Source of the DNA: Lathyrus oleraceus
Taxonomy: Eukaryota > Streptophyta > Magnoliopsida > Fabales > Fabaceae
Assembly: GCF_024323335.1 (NCBI RefSeq)
Contig: NC_066585.1
Location: forward strand, 535,054,082 to 535,118,081
Direction: 5' to 3'
DNA: 64,000 nucleotides
Shown here piece by piece: positions 1 to 11,735 of this stretch (the first letter of the stretch is position 1; each line of letters starts with the position of its first letter). Made by a program: the position numbers and the translations under genes. The notes beneath the pieces were generated by a model. It saw only the letters and a list, made by a program, of their open reading frames with translations, was not told the origin of the DNA and made no database searches.

Positions 1-1012
1 CTTGGCAAGCAGAGAGGCTCAATAAGAGAGATAAGGAGATCAATCCCAACTTGGACAAGTTGGACAAAACATAGTGATGCAAAAAAGAAAGATCGCAAAG
101 CGAGCTTAAGGCGTCACTGGACAAAAACACCATAAATGAACATATAAATAGAGATATTAGTCAGTTCATTCATTGATTCCAAATTAAGTATTCCATACTT
201 TTCTATAACAACAATAGAGAATTGAGAGGGAAAATTCCTAAGATATATATTGAAGAATCGAAGGTGGAGGTTATTTTTGACCCAGAAATCGTCGTGGTTA
301 CTTTTTTTATCTCTTTATTCCTCCTCATCATTGTAAAGCTACTATGAGTAAGAGTAGTTAAGTTCACTTTTGTTGGGGTTATATGTTTTTATCCAAGCAC
401 TCATGTATTCATATTTATCATGGTGTTATGTATGTTCTAGTTATTCGTTATTATTTATGATTATCTTTGTTATTAATCCTTGTTATAAGTTAGCTACTTA
501 TAACTTGTTATAATGGTTTTGAACTAATATTGAGAAATACTTTTCTTAACTAGATCAAATATTTTCATATGTTAGATGCTAAACTCTGGACACAAATTTA
601 GGTTTAACATTCGTGTATACTATCGAAACTTAACGTTATTGTATTGGTTAATCCGCTGAGAAATCATCTCTTAAAAAATATGACTGATTTCAAGTTCTTG
701 TTTAGACATAAACAACTGACACTGAGCGATATATGATATTATAATTGATTTCTAAATATATACATAATTGATCAAGAGTATGCATGACAATAGGATAATA
801 AAATATAACCACGATGATCTCAATTTCATTTGCTAAATCTTATTTTCATTCTCTATTATTTTAATCAAGTTGTCAAACAATAAAAATAATTTCAAAACTA
901 TTTTACTTTGAATTATAGAAATTATTTAATGGCTTTTGCATATCGCACCAATCTCTGTGGAGACATTATAAACAAATACTTAATATCTTTTTTTGTTGTA
1001 TTACAATCAACA
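1..1012 (+). mobile_element. Probable right part of a large Tat/Ogre-like LTR
   Basis: No gene is visible. A TATA box near 143 is followed by a long non-coding leader-like stretch that ends around 1012 in ...CAATCAACA. Phrases such as ACTATGAGTAAGAGTAGTTA and TTTTGTTGGGGTTATATG near 340-390, and CCAATCTCTGTGGAGAC near 948-965, resemble what I recall of U5 regions in legume Tat/Ogre LTRs. The left end lies outside the window and no internal region follows 1012, so this could be a solo LTR or the 3' LTR of an element to the left. The family call is from memory, not from an alignment. Confidence 0.4.
143..151 (+). promoter_or_regulatory. TATA box of the LTR-like sequence
   Basis: TATAAATAG lies in an otherwise non-coding stretch, about 870 bases before the inferred LTR end. 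That is a plausible U3/R position for RNA polymerase II initiation in a long LTR. Confidence 0.3.
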
Positions 1013-1419
1013 CATCTCTCCCAAAAAACAAAACACACATTTAAAATTGTCATTTTTATTCCATCAAGTTCACACGTTGAAAATTTCATGATTTTCATCC
1101 TTGCATTCATCTGTATTTCATTATTTGAAGTCAAAAGCAATATGTTTTTTACTTACCATATAAAAAAATATAGGAGTTGTTTATCAACTTTTTGGGTTGC
1201 ATGTTTCCTTTTTCGCGTTTTACAGAAAATTCTTCCCTTTATCTTGAAAATCGTAGAAGATTAGATTATGTTTCATATTATTATAAGTTACGTAAAGTTG
1301 AAATTCATGTTAGAACCTTATAAATAATATACCATCCTGGTACACTATTTCAATACCTATAAATATGATTAAGATTGTAATTAGGCGTAATTTCTAAATT
1401 AAATAAGCCATGATCCAAT
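1013..1419. other. AT-rich spacer without a recognisable gene
   Basis: Open frames here are short, hydrophobic translations of T-rich DNA with no family resemblance. The last five bases (CCAAT, 1415-1419) are the left target-site duplication of copia A; the right copy is CCAAC at 6694-6698. Confidence 0.5.
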
Positions 1420-1659
1420 TGTTAGTGCAATTGCACTTAGTAAAGAGAAAGAGAGAATATGCAAGTTGTGAGAGAAGATGTATAGGACATGTGTGAGAAG
1501 AGTTTGTATTATTATTAGAAACATTAGTTTGAAATGAAACTCAATACATCACTTATATTCAAATATTATGTGACTTGTAATCCAAGTAACCGACCCAAAT
1601 AACTACTAACTAACTAACTAACCACCGTCTAGCTACCTTAAATGGATTAACTAACAACA
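1420..1659 (-). repeat. Copia A 3' LTR
   Basis: 240 bp, TGTTAGTGC...AACAACA on the plus strand. It pairs with 6454-6693. Its right part (1584-1659) occurs again at 2233-2312 inside the element because of a tandem duplication. Confidence 0.92.
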
Positions 1660-2885
1660 TACCCCTTATAATTCATTATAAGTATTACAACAAAACATCA
1701 AAGCATCAAAACAATTTAACTATTGAATTGAACCACTCCTAGATTTCGCTTAAGAGCAAAATATTTGTCAACTTTCAACCCTTTTGTGAAGATGTCAGCC
1801 AGTTGAGATTCACTTTAACAAATCCTTACTTCAAACTTTCCTTGAGTCACCTCCTCCCTCAAAAAATGAAACATGGCTTCAATGTGCTTGATCCTTCCAT
1901 GAAGAATAGGATTCCTTGCCATGTTGACAACTAACATGTTATACAATTGAAGAATAAGTAGTTTTCTAATTGTAACCTCTAATTATTTAAACATGTATTC
2001 AATCCATGTTGCTTGGCATGCTACATAAGATTCTATTGTGCATTCAACTTCACATAAAGACAATGCCACAACAGGTTTCTTCCTTGAGCACCATGATATT
2101 TATGCTCCAAAAACCTTGAAAAAATAGCATGTTGTACTCCTTTTGTCATAGTTATCTCCACACCAATCTGAGTAAAATAACATATGATTATTGCATCATC
2201 AGCACCTATGTTTCTAGGAAATAAGATACCACAAGTAACCGACCCAAATAACTACTAACTAACTAACTAACTAACCACCGTCTAGCTACCTTAAATGGAT
2301 TAACTAACAACATACCCCTTATAATTCATTCTAAGTATTACAACAAAACATCAAAGCATCAAAATAATTTAACTATTGAATTGAACCACTCCTAGATTTC
2401 GCTTAAGAGCAAAATATTTGTCAACTTTCAACCCTTTTGTGAAGATTTCAGTCAGTTGAGGTTCACTTTAACAAAGCCTTACTTCAAACTTTCCTTGAGT
2501 CACCTGCTCCCTCAAAAAATGAAACATGGCTTCAATGTGCTTGATCCTTCCATGAAGAATAGGATTCCTTGCCATGTTGACAACTAACATGTTATACAAT
2601 TGAAGAATAAGTAGTTTTCTAATTGTAACCTTTAATTATTTCAACATGCATTCAATCCATGTTGCTTGGCATGCTACATAGGATTCTGTTATGCATTCAA
2701 CTTCACATGAAGACAATGCCACAACAGGTTTCTTCCTTGAGCACCATGATATTTATGCTCCAAAAACCTTGAAAAAATAGCATGTTGTACTCCTTTTGTC
2801 ATAGTTATCTCCACACTAATCTGAGTCAAAATAACATATGATTATTGCATCATCAGCACCTGTGTTTCTAGGAAATAAGATACCA
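1584..2885 (-). repeat. Tandem duplication across LTR, PPT and RNase H end
   Basis: Two adjacent copies (about 1584-2232 and 2233-2885) start with AAGTAACCGACCCAAATAAC and end in GGAAATAAGATACCAC. They differ by only a few substitutions and a 4-bp CTAA slip. Each holds the last ~76 bases of the 3' LTR, the polypurine tract and the RNase H C-terminal region. The copies are far more alike than the two LTRs, so the duplication is younger than the insertion. Confidence 0.9.
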
Positions 2886-3863
2886 CAATTCATGATTCCA
2901 TTTAGGTACCTTAGAATTATCCTTGTAGATTTCATGTGTGATACCTTTGGATCGTCCATGTATCTGCTTATCAAGCCAACTGCAAAGCCTATGCCAGGTC
3001 CTCTATTGCATATGTATCTCAATGAACCTATTATCTGCTTAAACAGGGTTGCATTGACCTTATCCTCATCTTCACTCTTCTAAAGTTTCAAGTTTGCTTC
3101 AATAGGTGACGTCGCAGGGCTAAATTCAAGCATGGTGAATCTCTTAAGAACTTATTTAACATACTTCCTTTGATGCAGAATCATACCTCTTCCAATCTTA
3201 AAAACTCCATGCCTAAGAAATAGGATAGATCTCCCAAATCTGACATTTCAAATTCCTTCATCATCAACTGCTTGAACTTGCCTAGATCTTTGATATTATT
3301 TCCTGTGACCAACAAAACATCGACATATAGACAAATAGTTGTTATGTCACCTCCTTTGGATGCACATATACACCATATTCATATCTACATTTGGTAAAAC
3401 TCAAAACCACCAAGTATGAGTCAATTTTCTTGTTACATGCCCTTGGTGCCTGTTTAAGGCCATATAGGGCTTTGTGTAACCTATAAACCATATTTTCTTT
3501 CCTTTCTTTCTCAAAACTTGGAGTTTGCGTGACATATACCTCTTCATCTAATGGTCCATTGAGAAACGTAGATTTCACATCAAGATGGTATGTGAACCAG
3601 CTTTTCTTGCAGCCTAAGGCAACTACCATCCTAACTGTTTCCAATCTAGCAACTAGAGCATACACTTCTGAGTAGTCAATACTTGCTCCCTGCATGAATC
3701 CTTTTGCTACAAGTATGACCTTATGCTTAGATATTAAGCCATCAGGGTTGTGCTTTAGCTTATAGATACATTTTAACTCAATTTCTTTTGTATTGGTTGG
3801 TAACTTGAAAAGTTTCCTTGTATGATTCCTTTTTACTCCATGCTTCACTCTTCGAGGATTCAT
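1750..3863 (-). pseudogene. Copia A reverse transcriptase-RNase H relic
   Basis: The best piece is a 173-residue frame at 3863-3342. It carries the copia RT N-terminal half: KHKVILVAKGF, DYSEVYALVARLETVR, HLDVKSTFLNGPLDEEVYV and YGLKQAPRA. In functional relatives these build the RT fingers and palm. Downstream, 3340-3230 holds the broken YVDD-region strand, and 3022-2816 carries the connection/RNase H start (RYICNRGPGIGFAVGLISRYM). The RNase H end occurs twice because of the tandem duplication. Frameshifts and stops break the frame repeatedly, so no RT can be made. The copia family is clear from the RT motifs. Confidence 0.88.
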
Positions 3864-3918
3864 TATGGTTGATAGGTTCTACATCGGCTAGTAAGGCAAA
3901 ATGAACAAGATCTCCATC

Positions 3919-5428
3919 CTATGTAACCTCATTGTCCTCAATTACCTCACAATCTTCTAATCTTAATGGGATTATCCTTATTCTATGAGGTATTTGAATG
4001 ACCACAGGTACATCTTCATGCAAGTCAGCTGGTATAACATCTTCTTCTTCTTCTGAATCTTCCTCCAACCATGAGTTCAGCAAATGTTTACTACATGTGC
4101 TATTTGATGTCCAGTTCCATGCTTCATTTTCATCATTAATAATGTCTCTACTGATTATAATCTTCTCATGGATTGGATTAAACAATCTATAAGCAGCAGT
4201 TTTGTGATAGCCAACCATAATCATGGCTTCACTCTTGTCATCCTGCTTTTTACTTCTAGCATTGGGCACATGTTTGTAACAAACAAATCCAAACATATTA
4301 AGGTGATTCAGATATGGTGTCTTTCCACTTCATACGTCTTCTGGAACCTTATTATTCAATATCCTTGTTGGACATATATTTAGCACATACGCATCAGTAG
4401 TATCTTCTTAACCCCATAATGAGTTAGACATGCCTTTTTGCTTTAGCATACACCTAGCCATATCTAGGATGCTTCTATTCCTCATCTTAGCTATAGCATT
4501 ATGTTGAGGGGTATATATATTTTTCACTCGATGATCAATTCCATAATGAACATACATTCTTCAATTGTCTTGGAAGTATACTCTCATCCATCATTTATTC
4601 TGAGCATTTTGATCTTCTTCTCACTTTGATTTTCCATAATCAACTTGAATCTTTTAATGACTTCAAAGACTTCATATTTATGCTTGATCAAATACACCCA
4701 GAGCTTTCTACTATGCTCATCCACAAAAGAAACAAAGTATTTCTTTCCACCAATTGTATGGTCTTCAAAAGGCCACAAACATCTTAGTGTACGACTTCAA
4801 GAATGCTTGTTGATCTCATAGACAAATAGGACTTAAATGAATTTCTGGATGTCTTTCCTACCAAGAAACCTTCACACAATTTCTCAGGCATTGAGAATTT
4901 TGGAATACCAAACACCACCTCTTGTGTTACAAGTTAATTGAGAGATCTGAAATTCAAATGACCAAATCACAGATGCCACAACCAGCTTTGTATCTTCTCA
5001 ATCACAAATTGTAAACATTGAACTTCTATTGAACTGATCAGAGTCTTGAATGTCTTATTCTTTGACAAAGGAGGCCTCAAAACCAACTTGTTGGTTAGAC
5101 CAAAAAGCTCAAAGGATTCATTTTTTATAGTTACTGAGAATACTTTCTCAATAAGTTAACTAACATTCAACAAGTTACACTTCATGCTTGGTTCATATAA
5201 CATATCTTCAATTATGGATGGCTTACCATTGCTACTTGTGATCACCATATTACCTGCTCCTTCTTCATGTAGTAATCTACTATCTGCAAGTCTGATCTTG
5301 CTCCTTCTTGAGTCATCAAACATGATTAACAATGATATATGACCTGTCGTGTGATTTGAGCAACCTATGTCTAAGAACCAAGTCTTGGAATCTGAACCTT
5401 CATAAAAAATTGCAGCCATAAACACCAT
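3919..5428 (-). pseudogene. Copia A protease-integrase relic
   Basis: The frame at 5428-5156 begins with the protease region: the catalytic motif reads DIGCSNH where functional copia proteases have D-S/T-G-C-S-N-H. A weak GAG-pre-integrase region follows. 4778-4584 is integrase core (GGKKYFVSFVDEHSRKLWVY, then LRINDG in place of the usual RTDGGGE around the second catalytic Asp). 4296-3919 is the integrase C-terminal region (MFGFVCYKHVP, VGYHKTAAYRLFNP). The pieces lie in different frames separated by stops. This enzyme would have cut and joined element cDNA into the genome; as it stands it is inactive. Confidence 0.85.
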
Positions 5429-5432
5429 AATT

Positions 5433-6394
5433 TTAGAACCATCTAATCTTCGTGTGTTGTATTTGCCTCATTGCCACCTTTACTTTTGGAAACTCCTTTT
5501 TCATTGTTGTAACAAAAATATTTGTCCAAGTGACCCCATTTCTCACAATTAAAACATCAAATTGTCTTCTTATCAACCTTCCCTTTATGATGAGAAATAC
5601 TTCCTTTTTTAGAAGATTCAGTTTTATCATCATTTGGTTGTTCTTGTGTGTGAGACCATGGACCCTTCTTGGTATTAATTTTGTCAAAACGCCTTTTGAA
5701 TTTTCCACTTCCACCATGCTCTTTCTAGGTCTGAGCTTGTAGAGCTTGAATGGCTTCTTGAACTCTTTTTGTTTCTACAATTCGCATCTCACGTGCTTCT
5801 AAGGAACCTACGAGATCCTCCAACTTCTTGGTGGACAAGTCACTAGCCTCTTGAATTGCCATGATAACATGATCAAAATGAGAAGTCAAAGTTCTCATCA
5901 CCTTCTCAATGATCTTTCTATCTGCCATGGTTTCACTACACCCTTTCATCAAGTGCACAAGATTTTGTACTTTGAACACATGCTGCAACTTTCTTCTTCT
6001 CTCCCATCTACAATAATTCATACTGCCTGGGTAACGATTATAGATTCACACTTTTAACCTTCTCACCTCCTTCGTAATACCTAACAAGAACATCCCATGC
6101 TTCTTTTGTAGATTCATCATGAGTCATTCGGTCAAAATTTATACCATCAACTGCAAATTGGATGCAATAAAACGCCTTATAATCTTTCTTCTTGGCATAT
6201 TTGTGAGAAGTGTGTTGCGCTTCAGTTGCATTCACTATAAGCTTCGCCATACCATTAGTGACTACCTCAAGGGTTTCTTGAAAGCCAAACAAAGACTTCA
6301 TCTGCTTGCTCCAACAATCCCAATTCTTGTCATTAAGAAGAAGAAGGGAATGTGGAATGACATTGCTTCCATTCATCGTTGATAAACCAACCAA
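5433..6394 (-). pseudogene. Copia A gag (UBN2-type capsid) relic
   Basis: 6394-6038 encodes the N-terminal gag segment (MVGLSTMNGSNVIPHSLLLL, LNDKNWDCWSKQMKSLFGFQ), typical of plant copia UBN2-type gag. 6021-5725 continues with the middle of gag (MADRKIIEKVMRTLTSHFDH, STKKLEDLVGSLEAREMRI). 5717-5433 is the basic region where the zinc knuckle should be, but the CCHC spacing is lost. Gag packages the element RNA. Its order just inside the 5' LTR fixes the minus-strand orientation. Confidence 0.85.
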
Positions 6395-6453
6395 TAATCA
6401 TTACTCTAGAGGTGCAAAATCTCCTTTGAAATCAGAAGTTCTGGATACTAATT

Positions 6454-6693
6454 TGTTAATGCAACTACACTTAGTGAAGAGAAAGAGAGAATATGCAAGA
6501 TGTGGTAGAAGATGTCTAGGATATGTGTGAAAAGAGTTTATATTATTATTGGAGAAGTTAGTTTAAAATGAAACTCAACACATCACTTATATACAAATGT
6601 TGTGTGACTTGTAATCTAAGTAATAAATCCAGATAACTACTAACTAACTAATTAACCACCTTCTAACTACCTTAAATTAATTAACTAACAACA
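6454..6693 (-). repeat. Copia A 5' LTR
   Basis: 240 bp, TGTTAATGC...AACAACA on the plus strand. It drives the minus-strand element. The region just left (6433-6453) is the primer-binding site. Confidence 0.92.
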
Positions 6694-9316
6694 CCAACCT
6701 ATCAAAGAGATCATACGAAACACATGTCTTAGACTCGGTTAGAAAGTTCTCGACCTCGGAGGTGGCATGGAAATCTTAAGAGGAGACTTATTCAAGAATG
6801 AAGGTGTCATCATAAATGGAAGAGTGGTTACTTTCCTGTACATAAATATAAATAGACTAACTATGAGGAATTAAGCCAAAGTACTTTAAACCTAAATCAT
6901 AAACACTTTAGGACATGATGACCACACAACTCTCGCAATGTCTAACACAAAATTTTAGTAAGAATATTTGACGCCCACGTATAAGTTTGTGGTAAAACTT
7001 TTCTTCACTCGTACATTTTCTATGACTAAAAATGATTATGCCTGAACAAAGAACATTCATCTGCAACATATAACTTATTTCTTATACTTGGCAAACTATT
7101 GGATTAAACACCATAAAAAATGGTTTTTTTTTATCGTTGTGACTAAAATGAGACATAAGTGTGTTTGTGCGCAAATATGTGTGCATTTGTGTATTAAAGA
7201 GTTCTATATTTAAATAGAAACGATAAAAAAAATGTACATATCAATCTTAAAATATTATCCTTAATTTTTTTATAAGAGATAATTCGGTTTTAAATTCATT
7301 AAATAATTAAAGTATTTCATTTATATTATTTTTATAAAAACAATTAATTTTTAAATTTAATGAAATAACAAACTATATGATCTCACCATATACATTAATT
7401 TTTTAATAAATTTAAAAAGTAACAAGGAAAGAACAAACCTAATAAAAAGTAATAGTTGAGTTAGTCTCAACCTAATAAAAAAAGTATAAATTTAAAATAT
7501 AATTTATATTAGTATTAAAAAAATTGTATGTGTTTTTCTATTGACATATTGGGGTCCATATCATAAAATAGAAAAGAAACTATCACACATATAATTATAA
7601 CAATTGTCTTCCATTTCTATTGTCTTGATACCCACTAGTGTTTGGTGGGCATGATTGAAGAAGAAAAACAAACACTAAAGCAGAATCTTAATGAGCATAG
7701 CTGGCAACTATTGCTATATGTTTCCCCAATATAAATATGACTAAATATTTATGATTTTTTTCCTTCAATTATTTTTGTCACATTGCAAATATTAATCATG
7801 AAATAAAGTCTATAATGTGTTATGTTTGTACAAATTATATATTATATATATACAGGCATTTGCTTGCAAGCAGGAGCAACTACATTATTATATAAACATA
7901 ATAACCACAGACAACTCAAAAGGGACCCTTTTGCTCCTTAACCACGTCAAGGATGATCTATTTAGAACAAAAGTACGATATTTTATGTATGGCTTAATAA
8001 TAATTGCATGCATCATTATGTTTATCATATTTTAATGATCATTTATCTTTTTATGCTAAAACTTATTTGCATGTAGGAATCTAGTTGGCACAAATGGTTA
8101 GATTTTTGCTTTATATTAAATATGCTTGAATTATAATTTGAATTTCGCAATTAATAGACCATAGTATGATAGTTTTTTTATATAAACTTTTAGTTTAAAT
8201 GCATTTTCTTATTAAAAAAATAAAGTTTTAATTTATTTATTTTTAAAATATAATTTTTTGTCACCGAATTTAATTTTAATTTATTAAATTTTAGAATCAA
8301 TTTTATTGACATGACAAAATTTAAATTGATAAATTTAATATTTTAACGGTAATAATAATAATGTGCCATATTAAACTTGTTCATTTATACATTATCACAT
8401 TAGTTAAATTCATCATAAAATGGAGTGGGGCCAAGAAAAATTAAATATTTAAAATTAAGAAAAGTTATTTTTAAAATAAAGGAATCTAAATATTATCAAA
8501 ATATAAGAAAAAAAATCGACAGTTGTCTCTATCATTGCATGAGATGTCTTTCTTCTAAGCTATGTACTTTATGATTAAAAGAAAATGTGGACGCAAAGAA
8601 TATATGAACTTATTAATTTGTGATAATATATTTAAATTATTAATTTGACTGCCAAATTTAGCTTAACATTCATCCTTTTTAATTTGATGCAAGAATAAAA
8701 ACAACGGTGGAAACAAGAAGGATCTTTTCAAAACAATAATAAAGAATGCTTTATTTATTGAAAGTGAAAAAAATTAGAAGAAAAGGTAACCCTTCTATAA
8801 AGCTTGTTATATTTAAATATATTTGCTTTATTCATATCCAATAGTGGTTTTTTATTCTTTCATTTATAGTTGGATCTATGATTAGTTATATGCACACAAA
8901 AAAAAAGGTTCAGAACAATAGTTTATAAATATAGTTGAAGATCTTGTATGGCAAGGGACACCATCACTAATTTTTATTAATAATAAATAAAAGACTTAAA
9001 TAAATTTTTTTGAATTTGTGTGGCAAGGGACACAATCATTTTTATAAATGACAAATAAAAGAGTAAATAATTTTTTTAGTATTGTATATTATATTTGAGA
9101 TTTATCTTGGTTTCATAACTTTAAAAGGAATTATACGAGGTTCTCAATTATTTAAAATGTATCATGTTTGTTTATTCCATATATTTTTTTAATTGAAGTT
9201 AAATTTTTCCATATTGCATGAGTCAGATTCATGTGGTGTCCATATCGGCATCAACTCAACTGCTCTTATTAAGTTTTCTTTGTAGGATCATTAAACTACA
9301 AAATTAGGTCATGAGA
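6694..9316. other. AT-rich intergenic stretch, no gene found
   Basis: No open frame has coding character. 6694-6900 has less extreme base composition and a TATA-like AATATAAATAGA near 6845, perhaps an unrecognised LTR scrap. 8075-8160 has weak tRNA-like boxes (TTGGCACAAATGG, then TTTGAATTTCGC) that might be a decayed SINE, but I would not defend it. The rest is long A/T runs. Confidence 0.5.
8945..9090. repeat. Two-copy direct repeat, period about 72 bp
   Basis: GTATGGCAAGGGACACCATC at 8946 recurs as GTGTGGCAAGGGACACAATC at 9018. Similar AATAAATAAAAGA... tails follow both, so this is a small diverged tandem duplication. Confidence 0.6.
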
Positions 9317-9540
9317 CACTACAAAAAATTAAGAAACTTGTGGCGGTTATAAAGGTGTCTTTATGGCGGCTTCAATTGCCACAATGAACAAACAATGGCA
9401 TTTTCTGCCGTAAAGGAAAAAGTGACGGTTTCAAATTGACCCACAAGACGCCATAATATATATTGAATCAAACGGCGGTTTTTTGTTGTTGTTGATAATG
9501 GCAATTTTGACCGCCATATGTTAAACATTTTTCAAAAAAA
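9317..9540 (+). mobile_element. CACTA-like terminus with GGCGGTT subterminal repeats
   Basis: The sequence starts CACTACAAAAAATTAAG, the terminal form of plant CACTA (En/Spm) transposons. Variants of a short GC-rich word follow: GTGGCGGTT, ATGGCGGCTT, GTGACGGTTT, ACGGCGGTTT and ACCGCCAT. Clustered subterminal repeats of this type are where CACTA transposases bind. A further GTGGCGGTTGG sits at 10112. I could not find the matching right end or a transposase, so length and autonomy are unknown. Confidence 0.45.
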
Positions 9541-10302
9541 AAAGACCTGATTTTTTTTCCTTTTTATGCAATTAAGCATATAACATCAATTTTTTATATT
9601 ATAATATTTAGATTCAACTACATTACAAAAAGTGCAAGAATTGAAATAAAGAATAAAGTTGCAATTTATAACCAAATTAACTAAAAGAAAAAATGAATAC
9701 TCGGGAGAAATAAAAACTTACATAAAAACAATAGCTATTACAAAAATGTGTACAATATTGTAAAAATTAAGTTCTAAATGTCTAAGTCATTCACACTTTA
9801 CTACTAAATCCATATTCGTATTAAGAAAATTAAGTTAGTTTTAATGAGCATGACTCCACCAACAACATTGTGCACAACATAATTGTTCTAAATGTCTAAG
9901 CAACGAATTTCATCAATAGTGGAAAATTTTATGATTAAAATCAAAGGCTTTTATATGTATTTTTTTTCAAATAACCAATTGTAGCATCTAGCCATTGTTC
10001 AATTTTGAGAAGAAAAAGGAATTAGAGAAAATTTGGGATTTAAAAATGGAAAGGATAACATAGTAATTTTAGGAAAGATGAGATTTACACTTACGAGTGA
10101 TGCTGACCATGGTGGCGGTTGGAACTCTGAGACCGTGGTCCATTTCAACATGCTATGTTTCAAAAATGAACAAGCTTAATAAAGAGATGAGAGATATGAA
10201 AGAAGAAGTTGACAAACACTTTGTAGCCGAAAACTCATTATCATAACCAATATAGAAATTAAAATATCACAACAATAAAAATTAAAAATTAGGGCTTATA
10301 AA
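9541..10302. other. AT-rich stretch, possible interior of the CACTA-like element
   Basis: No coding frame is convincing. The only structured feature is the GGCGGTT word near 10112, followed by GAACTCTGAGACCGTGG. Confidence 0.35.
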
Positions 10303-10304
10303 TT

Positions 10305-10543
10305 ACTTTCTCCGTTCCATAATGAGTGATTCGATTGATTATTTCATACAGAATAAGAAAAATGAATAAAGAAAAAGGGAGAATGATATTTTTACTAAAT
10401 TATCCTTATAATATATTGAGAATGACAAAAGTAATATTAATTAGAGGGTAAAATTGAAAAAGAAGCATTGAAAATTGAATGAGTCATTTATTTTGGGACA
10501 CTCTTTAATTCCAAATAAGTAACTCATTACGGGACGGAGGAAG
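10305..10543. mobile_element. Stowaway-like MITE
   Basis: A 239-bp non-coding element with inverted ends. The left end reads CTTTCTCCGTTCCATAATGA and the right end, reversed, CTTCCTCCGTCCCGTAATGA. It is flanked by TA on both sides (10303-10304 and 10544-10545). The CTCCGTCCC-type terminus and TA duplication are the hallmarks of Stowaway (Tc1/mariner-related) MITEs. The interior is AT-rich and codes for nothing; movement would depend on a mariner-type transposase elsewhere. Confidence 0.85.
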
Positions 10544-10837
10544 TACTTATGTAATATCTCATATCCCCTTAAATATTCAATTAATTGTCAGTTGAGATCA
10601 ATTGAGTTCTTATGTACTCTATCTTTTGTCAGTTGGAACAATTAGAGCTCCTATATGCTCTAAATATTATCAGTTTTGACCAATAGAGTAACCAGTCAAC
10701 TCTGAAGAGATTAATTATTAATAAAAAAACAAACCAATATTAATAAATACAAGAGGAGACATTTTGGTAACATTAATAGTTGGTCAACTGGTGCTAGAAG
10801 ATAAAATATTAATTGAGATATTTTGTATTACTATCTA

Positions 10838-10924
<87 letters not shown>
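10838..10924. repeat. Compound microsatellite (TA)n-(TG)n
   Basis: TA repeats (one interruption near 10860) run to 10886, then TG repeats to 10924. The tract lies inside the solo LTR, about 290 bases from its left end. Confidence 0.97.
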
Positions 10925-10926
<2 letters not shown>

Positions 10927-11085
10927 TATAGAAAGAAAGAAGGAAAGTAATGGATAAGAATAAGAAGGAAGAGAAATAAAGATATCAGAAAGAAAAGAAA
11001 AAAAAGAGAGAAAGGGAAAAAAAAGAGAAAGGGAGAAGAGAAAGAAAGAAGAAGAAACTTGGAGGAAGAAGAAGTGGAAAACATC
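10927..11085. repeat. Purine-rich tract in the solo LTR
   Basis: About 150 bases consist almost only of A and G on the plus strand (GAAA, GAAG and AAAGAGAG blocks), directly after the TG repeat. The serine/phenylalanine-rich reading frames on the minus strand are a by-product of this composition. Confidence 0.9.
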
Positions 11086-11472
11086 AACCATCAAATCAAA
11101 TAATTTCCATCATCTTCATCTTTAAGGTGAGTTCCTAACTAGTATAGTATTGGGGGGGAGAAATTTTATGAATTTGGGGTTAGGTTTTTTGTATAATGCA
11201 TAATCATGAACTTGATGAATCCATGATGAACTTGTTGTTGTCCTTACTCTTCCATGATTATATGTCTTGCTCCCTGACCTTCACATATTGTCTTAGTCTA
11301 TCATGGTGTTGATACCTTATGATTGTGGTTGTTGCTATTGTGAGTATAAATTGTCATGAACACATGTTAGTTGTTGCTATTATGATTATGTGTTCATGAT
11401 CTTGAATCAATTAAGGAATGATTGTATGATGTGTGGTGAAACTATGATGGGTATTGTTTGAGGAATCAAATG

Positions 11473-11620
11473 AATTGTTATGTTAGAGAAAAAAGAAGTT
11501 TATGTAGGTTTGGAAAAGATAATAACATAATCAATTGGTCCTGGCCAATTGTTATGTTAGAGAAAAAAGAAGTTTATGTAGGTTTGGAAAAGATAAAAAC
11601 ATAATCAATTGTTCCATTTT
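11473..11620. repeat. 74-bp tandem duplication in the solo LTR
   Basis: AATTGTTATGTTAGAGAAAA starts at 11473 and again at 11547. The copies are nearly identical through GGTTTGGAAAAGATAA. The junction carries the near-palindrome CAATTGGTCCTGGCCAATTG. Confidence 0.9.
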
Positions 11621-11664
11621 GTCAATCAATTGACATGAATTAATTCCTTGAAAAACAAAAATAT

Positions 11665-11735
11665 GTCACCAACAGGGATTAAACCCGAGACCTCCTTAAT
11701 ATGGTACAAGCCTTACCACTAGGCCTAGGATTTTG
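11665..11735 (-). repeat. tRNA-like / SINE-like segment
   Basis: Read on the minus strand, GGCCTAGTGG (11717-11726) resembles a polymerase III A box and GGGTTTAATCCC (11675-11686) a B box, with GGAGGTCTC just before it. This order and wording resemble the tRNA-derived head of plant Au-type SINEs. No poly-T tail or target duplication is evident, and it lies inside an LTR, so it may be an old capture or coincidence. Confidence 0.35.

Larger units (their letters stand above)
1420..6693 (-). mobile_element. Copia A: old Ty1/copia LTR retrotransposon
   Basis: Two 240-bp LTRs (1420-1659 and 6454-6693), both TG...CA, flank a minus-strand gag-protease-integrase-RT-RNase H relic. The target duplication matches at 4 of 5 bases (CCAAT/CCAAC). 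Next to the 5' LTR the minus strand reads TAGTATCCAGAAC, a decayed form of the initiator-Met tRNA primer site usual in copia elements. Next to the 3' LTR it reads ATAAGGGGTA, the polypurine tract. By eye the LTRs differ at roughly 13% of the first 135 bases, so the insertion is old. The coding region has many stops and shifts. A tandem duplication at 1584-2885 has copied part of the 3' LTR and the end of the RNase H region. Confidence 0.92.

Noticed and set aside
11665..11735. Functional tRNA gene
   Set aside because: Only A- and B-box-like words are present; no cloverleaf stems can be formed and there is no T-run terminator.
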